Shown here: one piece after another, positions 1 to 6,395 of the stretch
Position numbering within the stretch: position 1 is the first letter of the stretch
Layout: every line of letters begins with the position of its first letter
Source of the DNA: Gemmatimonadota bacterium
Lineage (GTDB): Bacteria > Gemmatimonadota > Gemmatimonadetes > Gemmatimonadales > GWC2-71-9
NCBI GenBank assembly: GCA_003220985.1
Contig: QHTY01000012.1
Coordinates: 1,820-10,595, forward strand
Direction: 5' to 3'
Length of the DNA stretch: 8,776 nucleotides
Notes under the pieces: generated by a model
The model's database searches: none
What the model was told of the DNA's origin: nothing
Seen by the model: only the letters and a program-made list of their open reading frames with translations
Position numbers and translations under genes: made by a program

Positions 1-618
1 GACATCATGTTCATCGAAGCGATCCGGATGCCCGGCAAGGGGCAGATCACGTTGACCGGCCAGCTCGGCGACGTGATGAAGGAATCAGCGCAGGCGGCCT
101 GGAGCCTGCTCAGGGCGCGCGCTGCCGCGCTGGGGATTCCGCTCGACGTGTTCACGCAGTCCGACGTCCACCTGCACGTGCCCGCCGGAGGCGTCCCAAA
201 GGATGGTCCCTCCGCCGGCATCACGATCGCGGCGGCGCTCGCCTCACTCCTGTGCCGGCGGCCGGCGCGGCACGACGTCGCCATGACGGGCGAGCTGACG
301 CTGCGCGGGCGGGTGTTGCCGATCGGCGGATTGAAGGAGAAGCTGACGGCCGCGGCACGCTCCGGCGTCACGTCGGTGCTCGTGCCCGAGCGCAACAAGA
401 ACGATCTGATCGACTTGCCGGAAGAGGTGCGGAAGTTGCTTGACATCAAGCTGGTGGAAACGATCGACGATGTGCTCGAACTCGCCCTACTCGACGCACC
501 TCCGGCCGACGAGCGGAGGCGCTCCGGGGGAATTCGTATTGTGACGCCCCCACCGCCCGCCTCAGCACCTCCCGGGCCTCCGGTACCTCCGCCGCCTCCG
601 GGCGAAGCCCGCAGATGA
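1..618 (+). CDS. lon: Lon ATP-dependent protease, C-terminal proteolytic domain (5' end outside window)
   Basis: This is the end of Lon, the cytoplasmic AAA+ serine protease that degrades misfolded and regulatory proteins. The reading frame is already open at base 1, so the N-terminal substrate-binding and ATPase domains lie upstream of the window. The visible part is the Ser-Lys peptidase domain. The catalytic serine is in P-K-D-G-P-S-A-G (Ser codon 211-213), and the catalytic lysine is in G-G-L-K-E-K-L (second Lys, codon 340-342). The 43-residue spacing equals that of E. coli Ser679-Lys722. The motifs V-A-M-T-G-E and L-R-G-R-V-L-P-I-G-G are also present. After the usual C-terminus (about base 498) there is an unusual tail of roughly 37 residues, first Arg-rich and then very proline-rich. 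The stop codon overlaps the next start as ATGA (615-618), which suggests translational coupling. Identity is very secure; only the tail is odd. Confidence 0.96.
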   Translation, partial: DIMFIEAIRMPGKGQITLTGQLGDVMKESAQAAWSLLRARAAALGIPLDVFTQSDVHLHVPAGGVPKDGPSAGITIAAALASLLCRRPARHDVAMTGELTLRGRVLPIGGLKEKLTAAARSGVTSVLVPERNKNDLIDLPEEVRKLLDIKLVETIDDVLELALLDAPPADERRRSGGIRIVTPPPPASAPPGPPVPPPPPGEARR

Positions 619-1013
619 GTGACGTCGCCACGCTCGAAGCGGCGCTCGCCGAGATCCGCAAGCGCGACGGCAAGTACAACGAGCGCGCCTATGTCTTTGT
701 GCTGGCGGCCCTGGAATTCGCGCAGACGCGTCTCCCGGCCCGTCGTCACCTGAGCGGTGTCGAGCTGGCGTGGTCCTGCCGCGATCTCGCCCTGGAGCAG
801 TTCGGGATGCTCGCCGCGGCGGTGCTGGCGCACTGGGGCGTCCACGGCACCGAGGACTTTGGCCAGATCGTCTTCATGTTGATCGACGTCGGGTTGCTGG
901 CACGCCAGCCGAGCGATCGGATCGAGGACTTCGCGCGCGTTTACGATTTCGCCGACGTCTTCAAGGCGGGGGCTGGCTATCGCTGGCCGGGAGTATCTAC
1001 TTCAGGGGAGTGA
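615..1013 (+). CDS. Minf_1886 family small protein of unknown function
   Basis: A 132-residue soluble protein with no signal peptide or membrane segment. It resembles the uncharacterised family named after Minf_1886 (TIGR04138 as I recall it), known mainly from Planctomycetes, Verrucomicrobia and related bacteria. Visible family-like features are the N-terminal helix followed by R-Y/K-Y..A-Y-x-F-V (residues about 20-29), H-L-S-G-V-E-L (45-51), R-D-L-A-L-E-Q-F-G (56-64), W-G-V-H-G-T-E-D-F-G-Q-I-V-F (74-87), and a final E-D-F...Y-D-F-x-D-V-F (104-116). No catalytic motif is evident and no biochemical role is known to me. It overlaps lon by ATGA upstream and the Memo gene by GTGA downstream, so it is almost certainly co-translated with both. 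Start ATG 615 is chosen because of this overlap and because the family similarity begins close to it. The family assignment is from memory of the sequence pattern. Confidence 0.85.
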   Translation: MSDVATLEAALAEIRKRDGKYNERAYVFVLAALEFAQTRLPARRHLSGVELAWSCRDLALEQFGMLAAAVLAHWGVHGTEDFGQIVFMLIDVGLLARQPSDRIEDFARVYDFADVFKAGAGYRWPGVSTSGE

Positions 1014-1858
1014 TCCGGCAACCCGCGGTCAGCGGTCGGTTCTACCCGAACGATCCCACCGAGCTGCGAGCGACCGTGGCTACGCTTCTCGCCGACGCGC
1101 GCCGTCCTCACCCCCTGTCCCCCTCTCCGCCGGCGGAGCGGGGGAACGTGCGCGCCGTGATTGCGCCGCATGCGGGTTACATCTACTCCGGTCCGACGGC
1201 CGCAAGCGTCTTCGCCCGCGTCATGATCCCCGGCCTGGTCATCATCCTCGCACCCAACCATACCGGCGTCTGCGCCGCGCAGAGCGGGATCTCCCTGTGG
1301 GAAGCGGGCGCATTCCACACGCCGCTGGGTGACGTCCCGGTCGATGCCGACGCCTCGCAGGCGCTGCTCGAGATTTCGAAAGGCCTGGTGGAAATCGATC
1401 ACGCCGCGCACGAGGCTGAGCATGCAATCGAGGTCGTGCTGCCGTTTCTCCAGCTGCTGCGCGCCGACGTCCGCATCACTCCCCTGGTGATTGCCTGGGA
1501 TGCGTGGGAGCCGGCGCGCCGGCTCGGCGAGATCCTGGCCCGGCTCGTGGGGGCGACGGGTGAACCGGTGCTCCTGCTCGCCTCGAGCGATCTCAATCAC
1601 TACGAGCCGGCCGCGGTGTCCGAGCAAAAGGACGCGCGCGCGCTGGAGGCGGTCCGGGCGCTCAACGGCGAGCAGCTGCTCGACCGCTGCAAGCGCGAGC
1701 ACATCTCGATGTGTGGGCGCGCGCCCGCGGCGATCGTGCTCGAGGCCGCGCGGGCGCTGGGCGCCACGCGAGCCGAGGTGGTAGACTATCGCCACTCCGG
1801 TTGGGTCTCGGGCGACAACGCGCGGGTCGTGGGCTACGCGGGGGTGGTGATTCCGTGA
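1010..1858 (+). CDS. amrB: Memo family protein (AmmeMemoRadiSam system protein B)
   Basis: A 282-residue member of the Memo family, which shares the fold of class III extradiol dioxygenases (LigB-like). In many prokaryotes it accompanies an AMMECR1-like protein and a radical SAM enzyme; the reaction is not established. The N-terminus R-Q-P-A-V-S-G-R-F-Y-P is typical of the family. The residues matching the metal site of human MEMO1 are all present: His54 (A-P-H-A-G-Y), His84 (P-N-H-T-G), Asp194 (S-S-D-L-N-H) and Cys235 (M-C-G-R-A-P). The start is GTG 1010, overlapping the previous stop as GTGA, because family similarity begins at the second codon. Longer in-frame starts would read through the upstream gene. 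The gene also overlaps nnr by GTGA. Residues about 32-45 are an insert encoded by a C/G-rich hairpin repeat, placed in the normally variable segment before the first metal-site histidine. The two usual partners are not in this window. Confidence 0.93.
   Translation: MIRQPAVSGRFYPNDPTELRATVATLLADARRPHPLSPSPPAERGNVRAVIAPHAGYIYSGPTAASVFARVMIPGLVIILAPNHTGVCAAQSGISLWEAGAFHTPLGDVPVDADASQALLEISKGLVEIDHAAHEAEHAIEVVLPFLQLLRADVRITPLVIAWDAWEPARRLGEILARLVGATGEPVLLLASSDLNHYEPAAVSEQKDARALEAVRALNGEQLLDRCKREHISMCGRAPAAIVLEAARALGATRAEVVDYRHSGWVSGDNARVVGYAGVVIP
1106..1145. repeat. Intragenic C/G-rich palindromic repeat element inside the Memo gene
   Basis: A C-run stretch leads into a palindrome, CTCCGCCGGCGGAG (1125-1138). 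It is flanked by CCCCC (1119-1123) and GGGGG (1140-1144) with one T/C mismatch, giving a 26-base hairpin. On the + strand it is read in frame as P-H-P-L-S-P-S-P-P-A-E-R-G. This resembles a C-rich interspersed repeat that I recall from many GC-rich bacterial genomes, usually between genes. The resemblance is from memory and a genome-wide copy count is needed. Confidence 0.6.
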
Positions 1859-3423
1859 ATCCGATTCCGGTGCTCTCGGCGAGCGAAGCGGCGGCGTGGG
1901 ATTCGGCGGCACGGACGCAGTATCGGGTGCCCAGTCGCGTGCTGATGGAGACCGCGGGTCGCGCCGTCGCGCAGGTACTGGTTGACGAGATGCCGGACGC
2001 ACTCACCGGGGGCGGGGGCGGGGGCGGGGGCGGGGGGGGCGTCCTGATCGCCGCGGGCGCGGGCAACAACGGGGGCGATGGCTGGGTGCTCGCGCGCGCG
2101 TTGCACACAGCCGGCATTCCGGTCTGGGTCTCCGCGCTCGATCCCAAAACCGACGACGCAATCGACAATCGCGCGCTCGCCCGGCTCGACGGCGTGCGCG
2201 AGCTGGGTCGCGAGGAAGCCTGGCCTCAGGCCGCCGTTGCCGTCGATGCGTTGCTCGGCACCGGGGCCGCCGGTCCCGCGAAGGGCGACGTGCTCGCGCT
2301 GGCGCAGCGCCTGGCGGAGTACGGCGCTCCCGTTGTGGCGATCGACGGACCCACGGGGCTCGATCTGACGAGCGGAGAGGCGCACGGACCGATCCGCGCG
2401 CACGTCACCGTGACGTTCGGCGGCGCGCGGCGTGGGCACCTGCTGCAGCGTGAGTGGTGCGGGAAAGTCGTCGTCGTGGACATCGGATTTCCGCCGGCCG
2501 ACACGTCGTGGCCGCTGCTCGTCACGGACGTGTGGGCCGCCGAGCGGCTGCCGCGGCTCGCGCCGCAGATGCACAAGGGTGATCGGGGACGCGTGTGCGT
2601 GATTGGCGGCGCGAACGGGATGAGTGGCGCGGCTTTGCACGCCGCGCGCGCCGCGCTGGCGGCGGGCGCGGGACTCGTCAAGCTCGTCGCGGCGCGAGAG
2701 ACAATCGCCGCCGCTCAGGCGAGTCTCCCCGATCTGCTGACGGTAGAGAGCGCGCTCGGCGACCAGCTGGAGCCGGCGGTCGCGGAGGCGCTGGAGTGGG
2801 CGGATGCGGTCGTGCTCGGCCCCGGACTGAGTCGTGAACCCCGTGACGCGCGCACCGGCTTTCTTAGTGCGATTCTTTCGCGCAGACCAATTCCAACGGT
2901 CATCGATGCGGATGCGCTGCATCTGTTGCCCAACGTCAACCTGACACCGGGCACCAGACACCTGGTTTGCACGCCCCATCTCGGCGAGTTCCGCGCGCTC
3001 GCGGGCGACGCCCTCGCCGACGAGGCGGCGAACGATCGCTGGTCGGCGGCGGCGCGCGCCGCGGCGAAATTCAAATGCACCATCCTGCTGAAAGGTGTGC
3101 CCACCGTCATCGCGGACCTGCGCGGTCCCGAGCACGTGGTCGCCAGCGGCAATCCCGGTCTCGCAACGGGCGGCAGCGGCGATCTCCTCGCCGGATTCAT
3201 CGGCGCGTTTCTCGCGCGCAATACCGCGCCGGCCGAGGCTGCGGCGCTGGGCGCGCACGCCCTGGGTCGCGCCGCGGAGCTAGGCGCGCGACAGTGGACC
3301 GCGCGCAGCTTGCGACCCGCCGACGTCCTGGCCGCGCTGCCCGACGTGTGGCGCGCCTGGAAGAACGTCAAGAGACTTAAGCCTCCCGTGCTCCTGGAGC
3401 TTGAAGCCCCCGACGTGTTGTAA
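1855..3423 (+). CDS. nnr: Bifunctional NAD(P)H-hydrate epimerase / ADP-dependent NAD(P)HX dehydratase
   Basis: This 522-residue YjeF-type fusion repairs hydrated NADH and NADPH in the cytoplasm. The N-terminal NnrE half (about 5-230) interconverts R- and S-NAD(P)HX. It shows V-L-M-E-T-A-G-R-A-V (29-38), G-A-G-N-N-G-G-D-G (68-76) and the active-site region D-G-P-T-G-L-D (164-170), a variant of the common D-I-P-S-G-L-D. The C-terminal NnrD half (about 235-505) uses ADP to dehydrate S-NAD(P)HX. It shows H-K-G-D-R-G (240-245), G-P-G-L (322-325), D-A-D-A-L (351-355), T-P-H-L-G-E (373-378) and N-P-G-L-A-T-G-G-S-G-D (433-443), where Asp443 is the expected catalytic base. GTG 1855 is the start, overlapping the Memo stop as GTGA, because YjeF-N similarity begins immediately after it. 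Eleven consecutive glycines (52-62) from a repeat tract lie between the first helix and first strand. A leucine-rich tail of about 18 residues follows NnrD. Length is normal for the family. Confidence 0.95.
   Translation: MNPIPVLSASEAAAWDSAARTQYRVPSRVLMETAGRAVAQVLVDEMPDALTGGGGGGGGGGGVLIAAGAGNNGGDGWVLARALHTAGIPVWVSALDPKTDDAIDNRALARLDGVRELGREEAWPQAAVAVDALLGTGAAGPAKGDVLALAQRLAEYGAPVVAIDGPTGLDLTSGEAHGPIRAHVTVTFGGARRGHLLQREWCGKVVVVDIGFPPADTSWPLLVTDVWAAERLPRLAPQMHKGDRGRVCVIGGANGMSGAALHAARAALAAGAGLVKLVAARETIAAAQASLPDLLTVESALGDQLEPAVAEALEWADAVVLGPGLSREPRDARTGFLSAILSRRPIPTVIDADALHLLPNVNLTPGTRHLVCTPHLGEFRALAGDALADEAANDRWSAAARAAAKFKCTILLKGVPTVIADLRGPEHVVASGNPGLATGGSGDLLAGFIGAFLARNTAPAEAAALGAHALGRAAELGARQWTARSLRPADVLAALPDVWRAWKNVKRLKPPVLLELEAPDVL
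2008..2040. repeat. (GGGGGC)4 plus GGGGGGGGC tract coding for polyglycine in nnr
   Basis: Four perfect GGGGGC hexamers (2008-2031) are followed by eight G and a C (2032-2040), read as eleven glycine codons. The hexamer period keeps the reading frame when copies change, but the G5 and G8 runs are prone to one-base slippage. With several G-tracts separated by one C, the + strand meets the simple pattern for G-quadruplex formation. The tract sits in a loop between secondary-structure elements of the epimerase domain, where it would be tolerated. Confidence 0.9.
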
Positions 3424-3432
3424 TTTTAGAGC

Positions 3433-4401
3433 ATGAATCTCGGGCCCGGAAACGAATTCGATCGCATCCGCGGGATCCTCGCGCGGATCGCGGAGATCGC
3501 GGGGGGGGCTGAGGACGTCTCCGAAGTCGGCGACGACTGCGCCTTGCTCGCGGTCGGCGGGACGACGCTCGCCATCAGCATCGACACTGCGCTCGAGAAC
3601 GTGCATTTCCGGACCGACTGGCTCGATTTCAAGGACATCGGCTGCCGCGCGGCCGGAGCCGCGCTGTCCGACCTGGCCGCGGAAGGAGCGACGCCGCTCG
3701 GACTCATGGTCTCCTTGGGCGTGCCACCGCAAGCCAAAACCGACACCGATCCCGCGGCGGACATCATGGCCGGCGTCGCCACGATGGCACACAATCTCAA
3801 CGCCCGCGTCTTGGGCGGTGATCTGACGCGCTCGGACACGTACATCATCGACGTGTGCGCGATCGGGACGGTGGAGCGGCCCGTGCGCCGTTCGGGCGCG
3901 CACGAAGGCGACGCGGTCTGGGTGACCGGCTATTTGGGAGGGGCGGGACTCGCACTCCAAAGTTTTCGAGAGGGGAAGCGCATGCCGGCGGTGCTGCGTA
4001 ACCGGTACGCGTGTCCAGAGCCGCGGATCGAGGCGGGACGGTGGCTCGCGGAACACGGCGCCACTGCGATGATCGACGTCTCCGACGGTCTGGTCGCCGA
4101 CGCGCAGCATCTCGCCGCCGCGTCGGAGGTGGGCATCGAAATCAATCTGGAGCAGATCCCGTGCTGGGAGGGCGTCGCGGCGCTGGCGGCGGCCGCGAGT
4201 GGAGAGGAATTCGAGCTCCTGTGCACGATGCCCCCGACGTTCGACGGTGCGAGTGTGTCGGCGTTTCGGGGGCAGACCGGCTTGCAGTTGAGCCGCATCG
4301 GTACCTGCCTGCGCGGCGCCGGCGGGCGGCGCGGCGGCGTGCGACTGCTCGATCGCAGCCAGCCGGTTGCCCTTCCTGCCGGATACGATCACTTCGCGTG
4401 A
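3433..4401 (+). CDS. thiL: Thiamine-monophosphate kinase
   Basis: ThiL uses ATP to phosphorylate thiamine monophosphate to thiamine diphosphate, the last step in making the active cofactor. The 322-residue length and motif order fit the family, which shares the PurM/AIR synthase fold. Visible motifs are N-E-F-D-R-I-R (7-13), G-D-D-C-A (33-37), D-T-A-L-E-N-V-H-F-R (51-60), A-L-S-D-L-A-A-E-G-A-T-P (78-88), G-G-D-L-T-R-S (128-134), V-T-G-Y-L-G-G-A (164-171), P-E-P-R-I-E-A-G (195-202) and D-V-S-D-G-L-V-A-D (215-223). S-G-E-E-F-E-L-L (256-263) stands where G-G-E-D-Y-E-L is usual, and G-Y-D-H-F (317-321) closes the protein. It starts at ATG 3433, nine bases after the nnr stop, with only a weak purine stretch (TAGAG) upstream. 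The stop overlaps plsC by GTGA. The C-terminal segment from about 293 is low in complexity (Gly/Arg). No TPP riboswitch was seen in front of it. Confidence 0.95.
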   Translation: MNLGPGNEFDRIRGILARIAEIAGGAEDVSEVGDDCALLAVGGTTLAISIDTALENVHFRTDWLDFKDIGCRAAGAALSDLAAEGATPLGLMVSLGVPPQAKTDTDPAADIMAGVATMAHNLNARVLGGDLTRSDTYIIDVCAIGTVERPVRRSGAHEGDAVWVTGYLGGAGLALQSFREGKRMPAVLRNRYACPEPRIEAGRWLAEHGATAMIDVSDGLVADAQHLAAASEVGIEINLEQIPCWEGVAALAAAASGEEFELLCTMPPTFDGASVSAFRGQTGLQLSRIGTCLRGAGGRRGGVRLLDRSQPVALPAGYDHFA

Positions 4402-5114
4402 GTGTTCGGACCCTCTGGTACTACCTCGTTCTCGCGGTATCCACCGTCTATCACGCTGGCGGCGCTGCCGTCGCGGGACTGTTCCGCGTCAAAACCAGAG
4501 TGGGCGGGATTTACGATTGGGCCGGCACGGATTGGGCGCGTCAAATCCTGAAGGCGGCCGGCACGCCGGTCACGCCCGAGGGCCTCGAGCTGATCCCGCG
4601 CGACCGGCCCTTGATGTACGCCTCGAATCACTCGTCGATGTTCGATATCTGGGCCCTGTTCGCCACGCTGCCCGGATCCGTGCGCTTCGTGGCCAAGCAG
4701 GAGCTGTTCAAGATTCCGCTCTTGGGGAGCGCCATGCGTGCCGTGGGGCACATCCCCATCGACCGCGCGGCGCGTAAGAAGGCGTTCGAGGCGTACGACG
4801 AAGCGGCGCGCACCATCCAACGCGGCACCTCTTCCATTCTTGTCTTCCCCGAAGGCACGCGCAGCCGCACCGGTGAGCTGCTGCCGTTCAAGAACGCGCC
4901 GTTTGCTCTCGCGATCGCCGCGCAGGTGCCCATCGTCCCCGTGTACGTGCATCACACGTTCGAGATTCTGCCGAAGGGCGCCTGGCGCCTGCGGCCGCGC
5001 CCGATCCGCTTGCTCGTCGGCACTCCCATCGCGACGGCCGGCCTCAAGCCCGAAGACCGCGAGCGACTGCGGGACCAGGTCCGGGCTGCGATGGTTGCTC
5101 TTCAGTCGAACACA
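4398..5114 (+). CDS. plsC: 1-acyl-sn-glycerol-3-phosphate acyltransferase (PlsC), reading frame continuous with enolase
   Basis: A PlsC-type acyltransferase that would transfer an acyl chain to lysophosphatidic acid to form phosphatidic acid at the inner membrane face. An N-terminal hydrophobic stretch (about residues 6-28) should anchor it. Acyltransferase motifs appear in order: N-H-S-S-M-F-D (77-83, the H-x4-D motif), G-H-I-P-I-D-R (117-123), F-P-E-G-T-R-S (150-156) and V-P-I-V-P-V-Y-V (177-184). The start is GTG 4398, overlapping the thiL stop as GTGA. The protein reaches its normal length near residue 235, but no stop follows. The frame continues without interruption into the enolase ATG at 5115. 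The end given here is therefore the last base before enolase, not a stop codon. In the next frame a TGA at 5116-5118 overlaps that ATG, so one base skipped in the last few codons would give a normal 4-base junction. Enzyme family is secure; the exact acyl acceptor and the gene's 3' boundary are not. Confidence 0.9.
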
Positions 5115-6395
5115 ATGAGCACAGTGATCTCGGTACATGCGCGGGAGATTCTCGACAGCCGCGGCAATCCCACCGTCGAGACGGATGTCACACTGGCAAG
5201 CGGGGCGAGCGGCACGGCCGCAGTGCCGAGCGGCGCGTCCACAGGCGAGCACGAAGCCGTGGAGCTGCGCGACGGCGACGGCAAACGCTTTGGCGGCAAG
5301 GGCGTGCTCGAAGCTGTCAAGAACGTGAACGAAGTCATCGGCCCGCGGCTCGAAGGGATGTCCGCCGAAGATCAGATCGCCGTCGATTACGCGATGCTCG
5401 ATCTCGATGGCACGCCGAACAAGGGACACCTGGGGGCGAATGCGATTCTCTCGGTGTCCTTGGCGGTGGCACGAGCGGCGGCCCAGGACGCGGGCCTCCC
5501 ATTGTATCGCTACCTCGGTGGACCCGTGTCGCACGTGCTGCCGATTCCGATGATGAACATCCTGAACGGCGGCGCCCATGCCGCGAACACGGTCGACTCC
5601 CAGGAATTCATGGTCGTCCCGATCGGTGCGGAGACATTCCCCGAGGCGCTCCGGATGGGCGTGGAAACGTTCCATGCGCTGAAGAAGGTGCTGGCCAAGC
5701 GGGGACTCTCGACGGCGGTGGGCGACGAGGGCGGCTTTGCGCCCGACCTGCCGAACGACGAAGCGGCGCTCGAGGCGATCATGGCGGCGATTGAGGCGGC
5801 GGGGTTCGAAGCGGGGAAGGACATCGCTATCGCCCTCGACGTCGCGGCGTCCGAGCTCTATGAGGACGGGACCTACACCTTCAAGAAGAGCAAAGGCGGC
5901 AAGAAGAGCGCGGAGGAGATGATCGCGCTGTACAAGGCATGGATCGATCGCTATCCGATCGTGTCCATCGAGGATGGACTTGCAGAGGACGACTGGACGG
6001 GGTGGGCAAAGCTCACAGAAAGTTTGCAGGAGCGGGTGCAGCTTGTCGGGGATGATCTCTTCTGCACGAACGTCGAACGGCTGGCGCGCGGTATCGAAGA
6101 GAACGTCGCCAACGCTATCTTGATCAAGGTCAACCAGATCGGGTCGCTGACGGAGACGCTGCAGTGCATCGAGCTGGGGCGCGGGAACGGCTACGGCGCC
6201 GTCATCTCCCACCGCTCGGGTGAGACGGAGGATACGTTTATCGCGGATCTCGCGGTGGCGACGGGCGTCGGCCAGATCAAGACGGGGAGCGCCTCGCGCA
6301 GTGAGCGCGTGGCGAAGTACAATCAGTTACTGCGCATCGCCGAGGAGCTCGGAGACGTGGCGCACTATCCCGGCCGTCATCTGTACGGCTTGTGA
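5115..6395 (+). CDS. eno: Enolase (phosphopyruvate hydratase)
   Basis: Enolase interconverts 2-phosphoglycerate and phosphoenolpyruvate in glycolysis and gluconeogenesis. The 426-residue protein counted from ATG 5115 matches the bacterial family end to end and starts with the standard pattern E-I-L-D-S-R-G-N-P-T-V-E. Key sites by alignment to E. coli enolase are: the S-G-A-S-T-G loop (39-44), catalytic Glu205 in G-D-E-G-G, magnesium ligands Asp242, Glu286 and Asp313, catalytic Lys338 in I-L-I-K-V-N-Q, the S-H-R-S-G-E-T-E signature (365-372) and K-T-G-S (389-392). All are intact, so it should be active. The upstream frame is continuous with plsC and no convincing Shine-Dalgarno sequence precedes the ATG. 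Separate translation would therefore depend on coupling or internal initiation. The stop overlaps ftsB by GTGA, a common eno-ftsB neighbourhood in bacteria. If the fusion is real, this is its C-terminal part. Confidence 0.97.
   Translation: MSTVISVHAREILDSRGNPTVETDVTLASGASGTAAVPSGASTGEHEAVELRDGDGKRFGGKGVLEAVKNVNEVIGPRLEGMSAEDQIAVDYAMLDLDGTPNKGHLGANAILSVSLAVARAAAQDAGLPLYRYLGGPVSHVLPIPMMNILNGGAHAANTVDSQEFMVVPIGAETFPEALRMGVETFHALKKVLAKRGLSTAVGDEGGFAPDLPNDEAALEAIMAAIEAAGFEAGKDIAIALDVAASELYEDGTYTFKKSKGGKKSAEEMIALYKAWIDRYPIVSIEDGLAEDDWTGWAKLTESLQERVQLVGDDLFCTNVERLARGIEENVANAILIKVNQIGSLTETLQCIELGRGNGYGAVISHRSGETEDTFIADLAVATGVGQIKTGSASRSERVAKYNQLLRIAEELGDVAHYPGRHLYGL

Larger units (their letters stand above)
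4398..6395 (+). other. Continuous PlsC-enolase reading frame (665 codons)
   Basis: From GTG 4398 to TGA 6393-6395 there is no in-frame stop. Codons 1-239 are acyltransferase and codon 240 is the enolase initiator ATG. If translated as written, the product would be a single membrane-anchored protein with a very short linker (about four residues: Q-S-N-T). It is listed separately because I cannot decide between a true fusion and two genes separated by an undetected one-base indel. Confidence 0.55.

Noticed and set aside
977..2002. Long minus-strand open frame opposite the Memo gene and the start of nnr
   Set aside because: It is the complement of two well-identified genes, is Arg/Pro-rich with no recognisable family, and arises from high GC at third positions.
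1834..3258. Minus-strand open frame of over 470 codons opposite nnr
   Set aside because: Its composition is a mirror of nnr codon usage; there are no domain motifs and the opposite strand is a complete Nnr.
4234..4260. ThiL variant S-G-E-E-F-E-L-L in place of the usual G-G-E-D-Y-E-L as a sign of inactivation
   Set aside because: The changes are conservative and all nucleotide and metal motifs elsewhere are intact, so loss of function is not supported.
4389..6212. Minus-strand open frame of about 600 codons opposite plsC and eno
   Set aside because: Enolase and PlsC motifs on the + strand are unambiguous; the antisense protein is low-complexity His/Arg/Asp-rich shadow sequence.
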